Positions 20,279 through 30,195 are shown, counted from the first letter of the stretch. The stretch: DNA of 64,000 nucleotides from Pseudohalocynthiibacter aestuariivivens (GCF_011040495.1 NZ_CP049037.1:992001-1056000); one strand, 5' to 3'. The notes: generated by a model from the sequence alone, not told the origin. Made by a program: numbers and translations.

Positions 20279-21792
20279 CCTCTCCACTGCTGAGCCTTTC
20301 CGGGCTGACCAAAGCCTACCCCGGTGTCGTCGCCAACGACAACGTATCGTTCGAGGTCCAGCCCGGCGAAGTCCACGCCCTGCTGGGCGAGAACGGCGCA
20401 GGCAAGTCTACGTTGGTTAAGATGATATATGGTTTGGTACGTCCCGACAGCGGGCAGATGGTCCTGCATGGCGAAGCATTCGCCCCAACCGAGCCGAGCG
20501 CGGCGCGCGCTGCCGGAGTGGCGATGGTCTTTCAGCACTTCTCGCTTTTCGATGCGCTGAACGTCGCCGAAAACGTGGCGTTGGGGATGGAAAATCCGCC
20601 CCCTATGGGGGATTTGGCGACACGAATTCGCGAAGTATCCACAACCTACGGCTTGCCGCTGGATCCGGCGCGGACGGTGGGCGAACTGTCTGCCGGAGAG
20701 CGCCAGCGGGTCGAGATCATCCGCTGCCTGCTGCAAGATCCGCGCCTATTGATCATGGATGAGCCAACCTCGGTGCTGACACCACAGGAGGTGGATATCC
20801 TGTTCGAGACCCTGCGCAAGCTCACTTCCGAAGGGGTGGCGATCCTCTATATCTCTCATAAATTGGAGGAAATTCGCACACTATGTGATCACGCCACGAT
20901 CTTGCGACTCGGCAAAAACGTCGGCACCTGCATCCCGCGCGACACCAGTGCCCGCGATATGGCGGAGCTTATGGTTGGCAGCGCCTTTGCCGCGCCTGAG
21001 CGCGCGGGGCGCGATCTGGGTGAGGTGGCGTTGGAGCTAAAGGACCTGACCGCGGTATCATCCAGCGCCTTTGGCACGTCTTTGAAAGGGATCACCCTTA
21101 GCGTCAGACAAGGCGAGATCCTGGGGCTGGGTGGTGTCGCGGGCAACGGACAGGATGAACTTCTGGCCGTATTATCGGGTGAGATGCGCAGCAATGCCGA
21201 CGCCGTTCAATTCATGGGGCAACCGATCGGTCGCCTTGGGCCCGGACCGCGCCGCAAGATGGGGTTGCTGACCGCGCCGGAAGAACGGTTGGGGCACGCT
21301 GCAGCACCAGACATGAGCCTGACAGAGAACGCTCTGCTGACGGGGGCTGAACGCGAACAGCTGATGCAGCGCGGTTTCCTGCGTTGGTCTGCGGCAGAAG
21401 CCTTTGCGCGCCGTATCATCGAGGCGTTCGACGTTCGCACCCCTGGCCCCGATGTGGCGGCAAGGGCATTATCAGGCGGGAACCTGCAAAAATTTGTCAT
21501 CGGTCGCGAAGTCATGCAGCGCCCCGAAGTGTTGGTGGTCAATCAACCCACATGGGGCGTCGATGCCGCCGCAGCCGCAGCCATCCGACAGGCGCTATTG
21601 GATTTGGCCGCAAATGGAACAGCTGTGATCTGTATTTCCCAAGATCTGGATGAATTGATGGAAATTTCTGACCGGTTCGGTGCCCTGAACGAGGGCCGTC
21701 TGTCCGAGATACGTCCGGCACAGGGCCTAAGCGTGGATGAGATTGGCCTTATGATGGGTGGCGCGCATGGCATGGAGGTAGCCCATGTCTGA
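20275..21792 (+). CDS. nucleoside-type ABC importer ATPase (two ABC domains)
   Basis: 505 residues with two ABC modules, as in sugar and BMP-type nucleoside importers. The first has a full Walker A (GENGAGKST), signature LSAGERQRVE and Walker B LLIMDEPTSVL; the second has a degenerate P-loop (GVAGNGQDE) and LSGGNLQK, normal for this class. It would energise the two permeases that follow. Overlap with xdhC and content of the neighbouring genes suggest purine nucleosides or bases as substrate, but specificity is inferred from context. Confidence 0.9.
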   Translation: MTSPLLSLSGLTKAYPGVVANDNVSFEVQPGEVHALLGENGAGKSTLVKMIYGLVRPDSGQMVLHGEAFAPTEPSAARAAGVAMVFQHFSLFDALNVAENVALGMENPPPMGDLATRIREVSTTYGLPLDPARTVGELSAGERQRVEIIRCLLQDPRLLIMDEPTSVLTPQEVDILFETLRKLTSEGVAILYISHKLEEIRTLCDHATILRLGKNVGTCIPRDTSARDMAELMVGSAFAAPERAGRDLGEVALELKDLTAVSSSAFGTSLKGITLSVRQGEILGLGGVAGNGQDELLAVLSGEMRSNADAVQFMGQPIGRLGPGPRRKMGLLTAPEERLGHAAAPDMSLTENALLTGAEREQLMQRGFLRWSAAEAFARRIIEAFDVRTPGPDVAARALSGGNLQKFVIGREVMQRPEVLVVNQPTWGVDAAAAAAIRQALLDLAANGTAVICISQDLDELMEISDRFGALNEGRLSEIRPAQGLSVDEIGLMMGGAHGMEVAHV

Positions 21793-21843
21793 GGCCATGG
21801 AATTTGAATTTTTTCAAAGCATTGAAAGATCAGGAGGCGGCTC

Positions 21844-22926
21844 ATGCTGAGGCTGGAACGACGGCCTCAGCCGTCAAAGATGTGGGTGTATCTGACCCCT
21901 GTTGTGGCGGTGGTCATCACCATGATCGCAGGTGGTGCCCTCTTTGCGGCATTGGGAAAAGCCCCCGGTGAAGCGATTGCGACGATTTTCTGGGAGCCAT
22001 TGTTCGGCGAATTCGCATTTTACTATCGCCCACAGTTGCTGGTGAAAGCAGCACCGCTCATTCTGATCGCCATCGGGCTCAGTCTGGGCTTTCGGGCCGG
22101 TATCTGGAACATCGGTGCCGAGGGTCAGTATATACTGGGCGCGCTCTGCGGCGCTGGCGTGGCACTCGCCGCCTATCCGTCGCAGAATGTGCTGATCTTT
22201 CCGGCGATGATCGTCGCTGGGGCGTTCGGTGGATGGGCATGGGGGATGATCCCGGCCCTGCTGCGGGTGAAGTTCGGCACCAACGAAATCCTCGTGTCGC
22301 TGATGCTGGTTTATGTGGCCGAGCAGCTATTAGCCGCGATGTCGCTGGGCCTGATGCGCAACCCCGAGGGCATGGGATTTCCCGGCAGCCGAAATTTGCA
22401 GCAATACGAGGCGGCCCATAATGCTGAGTTGATCACGGGCAGCGGTCTGCATTGGGGCGTCGCCGCTGCGCTGATCGCCGTGATTTTTGCCTATATCCTG
22501 CTGAATCGTCATATCCTAGGCTATCATATCCGGCTGACTGGACAGGCCCCGCGTGCTGCACGGTTTGCCGGGGTGCGGCCCAATCGGCTGATCCTGTTTT
22601 GCCTTGGCACATCCGGCGCATTGGCAGGTTTGGCGGGAATGTTCGAAGTCGCCGGACCATCCGGGCAGGTCAGCATTGATTTTAACGTAGGCTATGGGTT
22701 TACCGCGATTATCGTCGCCTTTTTGGGACGGCTGCATCCGGTAGGCATCATGTTGGCGGGACTGTTGATGGCGCTTACGTATATCGGCGGTGAAATCGCG
22801 CAGTCGAACCTGCAACTGCCTGCTGCTGCGATTCAGTTGTTTCAAGGCATGCTGCTGTTTTTCCTGCTTGCCGTCGATGTTCTGGTGCAGTTTCGGCTGC
22901 GGATGCGACGGGCGGAGGTAGCATAA
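21844..22926 (+). CDS. nucleoside-type ABC importer permease 1
   Basis: 360 residues with about nine to ten hydrophobic segments, of the BPD_transp_2 family. The cytoplasmic coupling segment GTNEILVSLMLVYVAEQ is characteristic of the BMP-importer permeases. The start at 21844 has AGGAGGCGG upstream. One-base overlap (TAATG) with the second permease supports heterodimer assembly in the inner membrane. Confidence 0.9.
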   Translation: MLRLERRPQPSKMWVYLTPVVAVVITMIAGGALFAALGKAPGEAIATIFWEPLFGEFAFYYRPQLLVKAAPLILIAIGLSLGFRAGIWNIGAEGQYILGALCGAGVALAAYPSQNVLIFPAMIVAGAFGGWAWGMIPALLRVKFGTNEILVSLMLVYVAEQLLAAMSLGLMRNPEGMGFPGSRNLQQYEAAHNAELITGSGLHWGVAAALIAVIFAYILLNRHILGYHIRLTGQAPRAARFAGVRPNRLILFCLGTSGALAGLAGMFEVAGPSGQVSIDFNVGYGFTAIIVAFLGRLHPVGIMLAGLLMALTYIGGEIAQSNLQLPAAAIQLFQGMLLFFLLAVDVLVQFRLRMRRAEVA

Positions 22927-23846
22927 TGGACCTTTCTTCAATCAACCCAATTCTGTTGCTGGCCTCGCTTATGGTGGCCGCGACTCCGATCCTTTTGGCT
23001 GCCTTGGGCGAGTTGGTGGTCGAGCGGGCGGGCGTGCTGAACCTCGGGGTCGAAGGTATGATGATCACCGGCGCGATCTGCGGCTTTGCCATCGCTGTCG
23101 AGACCGGATCACCGGTGCTGGGATTTGCCGGTGCTGCGGTTGGCGGCGCGCTCTTGTCGCTGCTCTTTGCCGGTCTCACGCAATTCGCATTGGCCAATCA
23201 GGTGGCCTCCGGGCTGGCCCTCACGCTGTTCGGTCTGGGCCTGAGCGCACTCTTGGGGCAATCCTACGTCGGGGTGAAACCGCCCTCGACGGCCAAACTG
23301 GACATTCCGCTGTTGGGCGATATTCCAGTACTGGGACCAATCCTCTTTGGGCATGACTGGATGGTTTATTTTGGTATTGCGCTGACATTCGCTGTCTGGG
23401 CGCTGCTGAAATACACCCGCGCGGGGCTGATCCTGCGGGCAGTTGGTGAGAACCACGATGCGGCGCATGCGCTGGGGTACAAGGTGGTGCGGGTGCGCAT
23501 CGTCGCGATCCTCTTTGGTGGCGCCTGCGCAGGTTTGGGTGGGGCATACATCAGCCTTATCCGCGTGCCTCAATGGACCGAAGGAATGACTGCAGGCGCG
23601 GGCTGGATCGCATTGGCGCTGGTTGTGTTCGCGTCGTGGAAGGCCGGGCGTGTGCTGCTGGGTGCCTATCTCTTCGGCGGCGTCACAGTGTTGCAGTTGA
23701 ACTTGCAGGCCGCAGGGGTTGATATTCCTGTCGAATACCTTTCCATGTCACCTTATCTGATCACGATCCTAGTGCTGGTCATTCTATCCGCGGATCGCAG
23801 CAGGGCGCCCGGATCACTGGGACGAATTTTCCACGCCTCAAGCTGA
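22926..23846 (+). CDS. nucleoside-type ABC importer permease 2
   Basis: 306 residues, strongly hydrophobic, with the conserved GELVVERAGVLNLGVEGMM segment of the second permease in BMP-type importers and ANQVASGLALTLFGLGLSALLG after it. It pairs with the preceding permease and the double ATPase. The following gene is the binding protein, 29 bases downstream with its own ribosome site. Confidence 0.9.
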   Translation: MDLSSINPILLLASLMVAATPILLAALGELVVERAGVLNLGVEGMMITGAICGFAIAVETGSPVLGFAGAAVGGALLSLLFAGLTQFALANQVASGLALTLFGLGLSALLGQSYVGVKPPSTAKLDIPLLGDIPVLGPILFGHDWMVYFGIALTFAVWALLKYTRAGLILRAVGENHDAAHALGYKVVRVRIVAILFGGACAGLGGAYISLIRVPQWTEGMTAGAGWIALALVVFASWKAGRVLLGAYLFGGVTVLQLNLQAAGVDIPVEYLSMSPYLITILVLVILSADRSRAPGSLGRIFHASS

Positions 23847-23875
23847 GGCAGACCATAATAACAGGGGGAACTCAA

Positions 23876-24949
23876 ATGAAATTCACCAAATTACTGACAG
23901 GGGCCGCACTGGCACTCGGGCTGGCTGGGACTGCCATTGCCGAAGAGAAAACCAAGGTTGGGTTCGTGTTTGTCGGGCCGGTGGGTGACGGCGGCTGGAC
24001 CTATGAACACAATCAGGGACGACTGGCGATTGAGAAGGAATTCGGCGACAAGGTGGAAACCGTGTATGTCGAGAGCGTCGCCGAAGGACCCGACAGCGAA
24101 CGGGTTATGACCCAGATGGCCCTGAAAGGCGCCGATCTGATCTTTACCACCTCCTTCGGTTACATGGACCCGACGATCAACGTTGCTAAAAAATTCCCGA
24201 ACGTGAAATTCGAACACGCGACCGGTTACAAAACAGCACCGAACGTGTCGACCTATTCAGCCCGTTTTTACGAAGGCCGCGCAGTTCAGGGACATATCGC
24301 GGGTAAGATGACCAAATCCAATGTCATCGGCTACATCGGTTCGGTCCCGATCCCCGAAGTGATCCGTGGCATCAACTCGGCCTACATCCATGCCAAAAAG
24401 GTCAACCCTGACGTCGAGTTCAAGATCGTCTGGGTCTTTGAATGGTTCAACCCGGCCAAGGAAGCGGACGCCGCCAAGGTGCTGATCGAACAGGGTGCGG
24501 ACGTGATCCTACAACATACCGATAGTACTGCGCCGCTGGCCGCCGCCGAAGAAGCGGGCAACGTGATCGGCTTTGGTCAGGCATCTGATATGGCTGAATA
24601 CAAGGATGGCCCGCGTGTCAGCTCGATCATCGACAACTGGTCCCCCTACTACATCGACCGTACCCGCGCCGTCATGGATGGCACTTGGGAAAGCGTGCAA
24701 ACTTGGGACGGTATCGGTCCGGGCATGGTCGGCATCGGTGAAATCACCGACAAAGTGCCTGCGGACGTGAAGGAAGAAGCTCTCGCTCTGAAAGACGCCA
24801 TAGCGTCTGGCGAACACCACCCCTTTACCGGGCCGATCAACAAGCAGGATGGCTCTGTCTGGTTGAAGGAGGGTGAAACCGCCGATGACGGCACCTTGCT
24901 GGGCATGAACTTCTACGTCGAAGGTATCGAAGGCGATATCCCTCAATAA
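23876..24949 (+). CDS. BMP family periplasmic nucleoside-binding lipoprotein-like protein
   Basis: 357 residues with a cleavable signal peptide (MKFTKLLTGAALALGLAGTAIA); no lipobox cysteine is visible, so it is probably soluble in the periplasm. The mature start KTKVGFVFVGPVGDGGWTYEHNQGR and the segments DLIFTTSFGYMDP and GFGQASDMAEY mark the Bmp/PnrA purine-nucleoside-binding family. Last gene of the xdhABC-importer unit, followed by a strong terminator. Together these genes would import and oxidise purines. Confidence 0.92.
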   Translation: MKFTKLLTGAALALGLAGTAIAEEKTKVGFVFVGPVGDGGWTYEHNQGRLAIEKEFGDKVETVYVESVAEGPDSERVMTQMALKGADLIFTTSFGYMDPTINVAKKFPNVKFEHATGYKTAPNVSTYSARFYEGRAVQGHIAGKMTKSNVIGYIGSVPIPEVIRGINSAYIHAKKVNPDVEFKIVWVFEWFNPAKEADAAKVLIEQGADVILQHTDSTAPLAAAEEAGNVIGFGQASDMAEYKDGPRVSSIIDNWSPYYIDRTRAVMDGTWESVQTWDGIGPGMVGIGEITDKVPADVKEEALALKDAIASGEHHPFTGPINKQDGSVWLKEGETADDGTLLGMNFYVEGIEGDIPQ

Positions 24950-24967
24950 GAAACGGATGATCGTAGC

Positions 24968-24995
24968 AAAGGCCCCACCGCACCGTGGGGCCTTT
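24968..24995 (+). terminator. terminator of the xdh-importer operon
   Basis: AAAGGCCCCAC / GTGGGGCCTTT, an 11-bp perfect stem with six-base loop, 18 bases after the binding-protein stop. Confidence 0.8.
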
Positions 24996-25199
24996 GTCAT
25001 GCCTGCAACTGTAACCAAAACACTCGTATGGATCAAAATCGCCCCAATGAGCGGCTGATTGCCTGTTTTCTCGGCCCAACCCGAACTTACAGCTTGCTAT
25101 GTACGGCAGGTGGTTTATCCGGGCGCATGTGATGTTCGTCGAACTGTCTGGCTGTCGGTTTTTCGCAAAACAACATAGAAACAACAAAAAAGAAGCAGA

Positions 25200-26246
25200 A
25201 TGATAGACACCTTGGACGTCCAGACGAAACAGGCGCCACGCGCAGCGCGCGATTGGGTCAGAATTCTAGCGGCTTACCGCGAACCCCGAGAGTTCCGGAG
25301 CGCGTTCGAACTGGGGGTTACCATCGTCCCGTTTGTTCTGCTCTGGGCTCTTGCCTGGTGGGCACTATCCTACAGCTATGTGCTGACTTTTGCGCTGTCA
25401 GTTTTGAATGCCGGTTTTTTGCTGCGCCTATTTGCCATCCAGCATGATTGCGGTCACGGCGCATTCTTCCACAACAGATCAGTCAGCGATTGGCTGGGTC
25501 GGGCTATCGGTGTATTCACCCTGACCCCCTATGACGTCTGGCGGCACACCCATTCCGTCCATCACAGCAGCGCGGGCAATCTGGACAAGCGCGGCATGGG
25601 CGACGTTCATACGCTGACCGTTGATGAGTACCGGCAAATGACGTGGTTCCAACGTCTGAAATACCGTCTTTACCGGCATCCTATCATCCTGTTCGGCCTT
25701 GGGCCGGGTTATCTGTTCTTATTGCAGAACCGCCTGCCGCTGGGGTTGATGGCCAATGCCCGGTATTGGGTCAGCGCGATGAGCACGAATGCCGCGATCA
25801 TCGCCGCCCTGACCACAATCGTGTATTTCGGTGGGATCATGCCAGTGTTGCTGATCTTTTTGCCGTCAACCCTGCTGGCGGCAACTGCCGGCGTCTGGCT
25901 GTTTTACGTTCAGCACCAGTTTGAAACGACATACTGGGACGAAGACGAACGCTGGAAACTACACGATGCGGCACTGCACGGCAGCTCGCACTATGTGCTG
26001 CCCGGTATATTGAACTGGTTCACCGCGAACATCGGCATTCATCACGTGCACCACCTCTATAGCCGCATCCCGTTCTACCGATTGCCCGAAGTTTTGCGCG
26101 ATCATGCCGAACTGGCCGATGGCAATCGACTGACGATTAAAGAGAGTATCGCCAGTGCGCGCTTGCACCTATGGGATGAAAAGACCAAGCGACTGCTTTC
26201 GTTCTCGCAGGAATGGATCGCGCGCCGCACCGAAACCGCCGCCTGA
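25200..26246 (+). CDS. membrane fatty acid desaturase
   Basis: 348 residues. Integral-membrane di-iron desaturase that inserts double bonds into acyl chains of membrane lipids. The three histidine boxes are HDCGH (residues 82-86), HTHSVHH (116-122) and HHVHH (about 281-285), with hydrophobic pairs at about 40-75 and 195-240. The arrangement resembles omega-6/delta-12-type bacterial desaturases, though position specificity cannot be told from sequence. Monocistronic by spacing. Confidence 0.88.
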   Translation: MIDTLDVQTKQAPRAARDWVRILAAYREPREFRSAFELGVTIVPFVLLWALAWWALSYSYVLTFALSVLNAGFLLRLFAIQHDCGHGAFFHNRSVSDWLGRAIGVFTLTPYDVWRHTHSVHHSSAGNLDKRGMGDVHTLTVDEYRQMTWFQRLKYRLYRHPIILFGLGPGYLFLLQNRLPLGLMANARYWVSAMSTNAAIIAALTTIVYFGGIMPVLLIFLPSTLLAATAGVWLFYVQHQFETTYWDEDERWKLHDAALHGSSHYVLPGILNWFTANIGIHHVHHLYSRIPFYRLPEVLRDHAELADGNRLTIKESIASARLHLWDEKTKRLLSFSQEWIARRTETAA

Positions 26247-26344
26247 TCTGCACCGTTGATCCCAATGCAACATCCAGTCTAGGCTTGCGCGATTGGCAGG
26301 GCGATGATCGGCTGCCTTCCTAGGCGCAGAGCAAACAATTTGCG

Positions 26345-26695
26345 ATGATTATCTACCCTCCCACCCCCGAATTGCCGGTCGCCGATGTCGAGGTGGCGCA
26401 GCACTATTACCACGCACATTTCGGCTTTGACATCGCGTGGTATCATGCCGAAGGACGTATCGGAGCCGTCTCGCATGGTGATTGCGCGATTTTCATGCGT
26501 CAATCTGACGGGCCGATCCACCCCGCTACATTCTGGATTTACGCTGCGGATGTGGACCAAACCTATGCCGCACTGACCCGTCGTGGCGCGGACATCATCG
26601 ACCCGATTGCAGATAAACCTTGGGGCTTGCGCCAATTCACGGCGCGCGACTTATACGGGAATCTCTTTCATTTTCATCATGATATCGACACATGA
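26345..26695 (+). CDS. VOC/glyoxalase-like superfamily protein
   Basis: 116 residues with one beta-alpha-beta-beta-beta pair typical of the vicinal-oxygen-chelate fold: PELPVADVEVAQHYYHAHFGFDI at the N terminus and RQFTARDLYGNLFHFHH at the C terminus. Such proteins include lyases, dioxygenases and antibiotic-binding resistance proteins; the substrate here cannot be inferred. No obvious operon partner. Confidence 0.8.
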   Translation: MIIYPPTPELPVADVEVAQHYYHAHFGFDIAWYHAEGRIGAVSHGDCAIFMRQSDGPIHPATFWIYAADVDQTYAALTRRGADIIDPIADKPWGLRQFTARDLYGNLFHFHHDIDT

Positions 26696-26865
26696 TCCTC
26701 TTCCAGAAAATGAATGAGACGCGTCTCACAGGGCTTCAGTTGTCACGATCATAGGCCGATGGCCTTGTGTATCGCGCCTCATTGCCACACTACCGACGGC
26801 AATAGGTCTCTTCTGATCGCTATATTGCGCGGATTGATTTGATACCCCACCCGAAGGTTCATTAC

Positions 26866-27528
26866 ATGCCCAAACGTAACCAATTGCCCCCGACAGCGTC
26901 GATCGCACAAGATGCTGGTGAAGGTCGCCTCTTCGCGCCGTCGGCAGAACGCAATGCCGACGCCATCGCAAATGCATTGTCCCGGCACGTACCGCCAACC
27001 GGCAGAGCGTTGGAAATTGCCAGCGGGACTGGTCAACATGCCGTACGACTGGCGACCACCCTGCCCGGCCTTGACTGGCACCCATCTGAAATTGACCCGG
27101 ACCGCCGCATCAGCATCGACGCCTACGCGCAGGCGACGTGCCTGCCCAATCTGCATCCTGCACTGACGCTCGACGCGACAGCTCCGGGTTGGGGCACAAC
27201 GGTTGGACAGTACAACCTGATTGTGCTGGCCAACCTGCTACACCTGATTTCCGAACCCGAAACACTGGTGTTGCTGACCGAGGCACGCGCTGCGCTCTTT
27301 CCCGGTGGTATTCTGGCACTCTATGGGCCGTTCCTGCGCGATGGCAACACGACATCCGAGGCTGACACCCGGTTTCATGCCAGCCTGCGCGCCAGTGACC
27401 CAGAGATCGGATACAAGGACGCGGGCGACATCCGCACCTGGCTCAGCACACTTGGGTTCGAACTAAAGGCTGTCGAAGAAATGCCGGCCAACAACCTGCT
27501 GTTCTTTGCACGCGTGCCTGTAGAGTAA
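26866..27528 (+). CDS. DUF938 family SAM-dependent methyltransferase-like protein
   Basis: 220 residues from MPKRNQLPPT, with GAAGG upstream. The class I methyltransferase glycine motif is visible as ALEIASGTGQHAV, followed by LDWHPSEIDPD, all typical of DUF938. It is predicted cytoplasmic; the methyl acceptor is unknown. It converges with the amidohydrolase gene, whose stop is 20 bases away. Confidence 0.82.
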   Translation: MPKRNQLPPTASIAQDAGEGRLFAPSAERNADAIANALSRHVPPTGRALEIASGTGQHAVRLATTLPGLDWHPSEIDPDRRISIDAYAQATCLPNLHPALTLDATAPGWGTTVGQYNLIVLANLLHLISEPETLVLLTEARAALFPGGILALYGPFLRDGNTTSEADTRFHASLRASDPEIGYKDAGDIRTWLSTLGFELKAVEEMPANNLLFFARVPVE

Positions 27529-27548
27529 CCGCCGTTCACGCCTTGGCG

Positions 27549-29216
27549 TCACGCGCTGTAGGTTACCCGCCCACCACACACCGTCAGGACCGGTTTTGCG
27601 GTGCCCAATATACTGGGGTCCATCGCTTCGATATCGCGATCCATCACCACCACATCCCCCAGTTGCCCAGCAATCAGCTGTCCCTTGCGGCCTTCGCTGA
27701 ACTCCACCCAAGCATTGGCACGCGTGTAGCTGGCCAGCGTATCCATCAGCGACTGTGGTCGCACATCCCATGGTGCGCCGGGGTTAATCGGCGCCACGGC
27801 GGCCTGAATGCTGGGCATCACGTCGACCGGCACCACCGGCCAATCGGTGGAAAACGTCAAAGGCGCGCCGCTGTCACGGATGCGCTGCCACGCAAAGGCA
27901 TAAGGGTATTGATCATCATGCAGGATCGTGCCCTGCGGAATCGGTGGAAAATGCCCGCCCAGCGCCGAATGCAGCGGTTGCATCGACGCCACGGCCCCCA
28001 ACGCCGAAATGCGCGGTATATCCTCGGGTGTGATCACTTCTATATGTTCAATCCGATGGCGGCTGTCGCGCGCACCGTTGGCTTCACGCGCGAATTGATA
28101 GCCATCCAATGTGCGGCGCACTGCCAGATCGCCAATGGCATGCACACATATCTGCAGGTCCAGCGCGTCGATCCGGCGGCAGGCTTCGTTGAAATGCTCT
28201 GGCTCGAACACCGCATCACCGGTCACGTCGGGCGCATCCGGATAGCCCCGTATCATCAGTGCAGTCCGCGCGTCGATCACCCCGTCCATGAACATCTTGA
28301 CCGCGCCTGACCATACCCGGTCGCCGGTATACTTGCGGCGCATCTCGGCGGCTTCTTCCAGACGATCCAGCGGGTCAAAGTTTTTCAGATGAAAGGGCAC
28401 TTGCATACGGGCGGCCAAATCACCCGCGGCGTCGATCTCGGTCAACAGTTCCAACTGGTAGAAATTGCCGTCCATGTTGTGCATCGTGGTCACGCCCTTG
28501 GATGCCGCATGATTTAGGCCACGGGTAATCAATGCACGGTCCATGGCGCGCTCGGCTTCGGTCGCGGGTGGCTCTGGATCATTGCCGGTAACATATCCCA
28601 ACATATCCCGCCCGCCGGTTTTACTGAGCTTGATCACAGGGCCGAACGCGCCGGTTTCCAACAACAGCCCCGTCGCCAGACCGTCGTCACCCATCACGAT
28701 TGTGCTGCCTTCCGCCACTTTCGCACCATGCAGGATACCCGCGCGATCCAGCGCCATCGTATTGGCCCAGACAGTATGAATATCGGGCGCAAGAAGTGCC
28801 AAGGGGCGGTCAGACAGGATGGCATCCAGATCGTGTCGTGTTGGCTCTGCTCCATCCAGAATGCCATAGTTCGTACCCATCCCAAGGATCAACGGCTCGT
28901 TCGGGTTGTTCGCGGCGTAGCTGTGGATCGCGCGCTCTAATGCGGCGCGCCCCTGAACACCCTCCAGTGACATGAACTCGAGCGATGCCGATCCTTGGAA
29001 AAGATGCACATGGCTGTCGATGAACCCCGGCAGCACTGTCGCCCCCCCCGCATCCACAACCTGCGTTCCCGGCCCCGCCAGCGCGCGGATATCAGACGTA
29101 TTTCCAACAGCCAGGATTAACCCATCCACGATGGCCACGGCCTCAGCTCGGGGCGCATCGTCGTCCATCGTCAGGACCTTGCCGTTCAAAATTACCATAT
29201 CGGCTTGCTGCGCCAT
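27549..29216 (-). CDS. amidohydrolase family protein (YtcJ-like)
   Basis: 555 residues from the ATG at 29216, preceded by AGAGGGG at nine bases; a second ATG at 29240 is less well placed. The metal-dependent hydrolase opening GFIDSHVHLF has the HxH pair (H69, H71), later HAIGD and HRIEH supply further ligand histidines, and FSTDWPV is the typical late aspartate. Members hydrolyse amides or cyclic amides; the substrate is unknown. It is divergent from a LuxR-type regulator and shares with potA a palindrome and promoter-like box, suggesting joint control with a polyamine-type importer. Confidence 0.85.
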   Translation of the reverse strand: MAQQADMVILNGKVLTMDDDAPRAEAVAIVDGLILAVGNTSDIRALAGPGTQVVDAGGATVLPGFIDSHVHLFQGSASLEFMSLEGVQGRAALERAIHSYAANNPNEPLILGMGTNYGILDGAEPTRHDLDAILSDRPLALLAPDIHTVWANTMALDRAGILHGAKVAEGSTIVMGDDGLATGLLLETGAFGPVIKLSKTGGRDMLGYVTGNDPEPPATEAERAMDRALITRGLNHAASKGVTTMHNMDGNFYQLELLTEIDAAGDLAARMQVPFHLKNFDPLDRLEEAAEMRRKYTGDRVWSGAVKMFMDGVIDARTALMIRGYPDAPDVTGDAVFEPEHFNEACRRIDALDLQICVHAIGDLAVRRTLDGYQFAREANGARDSRHRIEHIEVITPEDIPRISALGAVASMQPLHSALGGHFPPIPQGTILHDDQYPYAFAWQRIRDSGAPLTFSTDWPVVPVDVMPSIQAAVAPINPGAPWDVRPQSLMDTLASYTRANAWVEFSEGRKGQLIAGQLGDVVVMDRDIEAMDPSILGTAKPVLTVCGGRVTYSA

Positions 29217-29264
29217 CTCTGCATCCCCTCTCGAGGGCAATCTGCCCCCTTCTAATACCCTTTA

Positions 29265-29275
29265 TTCAGCCTTAG
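29265..29275 (-). promoter_or_regulatory. candidate promoter element of the amidohydrolase gene
   Basis: On the minus strand this reads CTAAGGCTGAA, located 25 bases after the palindrome at 29301-29319. The same order, palindrome then CTTAGGCTGAA at 20 bases, occurs before potA. Confidence 0.4.
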
Positions 29276-29300
29276 ACTGAGACAGAATAGCGGCCCGGAC

Positions 29301-29319
29301 AATACCCCTTCGGGTCTAG
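29301..29319 (-). promoter_or_regulatory. candidate LuxR-type regulator binding site 1
   Basis: Minus-strand sequence CTAGACCCGAAGGGGTATT, in the intergenic region between the amidohydrolase and the luxR-type gene. It matches 16 of 19 positions of the site before potA and has partial dyad symmetry (CCC..GGGG). Confidence 0.5.
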
Positions 29320-29385
29320 TTTTCATCGCGCAAACCTGTTGCCACGGGTTTGTCGATGTCCCACGACCGTGGCACGAGACCCGCA

Positions 29386-30195
29386 ATGACTGAACGCACC
29401 CGCGCAAGTGACCCCACACCAGAAGAAATTCTGGCGCGTGCCATAGCAAGCATTGGCCGCGCCGATTTCGTCCTGCGCGCGCTGGACTATCTGGGCAGCG
29501 CGATGATGTATCAGGGGTGTCTGTTAACCCGGCTCAATGGGACCCGTTCGCCGGAACATGTCTATGATGATGTGCGCGCCGAACGACGGGCGGATGTCGT
29601 CGACCGGTATCTGGATGGTGCTTATCTGCTCGACCCATTCTACGTCGCCTATACGGAGCAGCAGCCTTGTGATGCGCTGCGTTTGCGAGATGTAGCCCCA
29701 GATCGTTTTCAGCATTCCAGCTATTACGAAACTTATTACAGTTCGATCCGATTGCGTGACGAGGCGGCCATCTTCATTGATCTGCCGAGCGGGCAGCATC
29801 TGTTCTACTCAGTCGGGCGAACCGAGGATAGCCCGCGCTTCTCGCAGCGGGATATGGATCGTACGCGGCGCATTTTGCCAGTGTTTGCCGCGATCAACCG
29901 CCGCCACTTTGCCGCAGGCCGCCCCGCGCCCGAACCCGTCTCCGATCCCGCCATCGCGCAGCAAGAGATCGAAACCGCCATGGCCCGATTCGGCGCGGAG
30001 TCGCTGACCGATCGTGAACGTCAGATCGCAATTCTCATCCTCAAGGGGCATTCGTCAAAATCCATCGCCCAGCGCATCGGCGTTAGCCCGGGAACCGTGA
30101 AAATCCACCGGCGGAATTTTTACAGAAAACTGAACATATCCGCGCAAAGTGAGCTTTTTTCGATGTTTCTAGGCTCACTTACACGGCGAGCCTAG
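29386..30195 (+). CDS. LuxR-family transcriptional regulator
   Basis: 269 residues from the ATG at 29386; an ATG at 29356 and a TTG at 29350 are in frame and possible. A sensor-like N-terminal region of about 200 residues precedes a LuxR/GerE helix-turn-helix: LTDRERQIAILILKGHSSKSIAQ then GVSPGTVKIHRRNFYRKL. The N-terminal region does not show an acyl-homoserine-lactone pocket I can recognise. It lies between the amidohydrolase and the potABCD-like importer, and two matching palindromes flank it, so it probably controls both. Its ligand may be the imported substrate, which is inference. Confidence 0.85.
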   Translation: MTERTRASDPTPEEILARAIASIGRADFVLRALDYLGSAMMYQGCLLTRLNGTRSPEHVYDDVRAERRADVVDRYLDGAYLLDPFYVAYTEQQPCDALRLRDVAPDRFQHSSYYETYYSSIRLRDEAAIFIDLPSGQHLFYSVGRTEDSPRFSQRDMDRTRRILPVFAAINRRHFAAGRPAPEPVSDPAIAQQEIETAMARFGAESLTDRERQIAILILKGHSSKSIAQRIGVSPGTVKIHRRNFYRKLNISAQSELFSMFLGSLTRRA

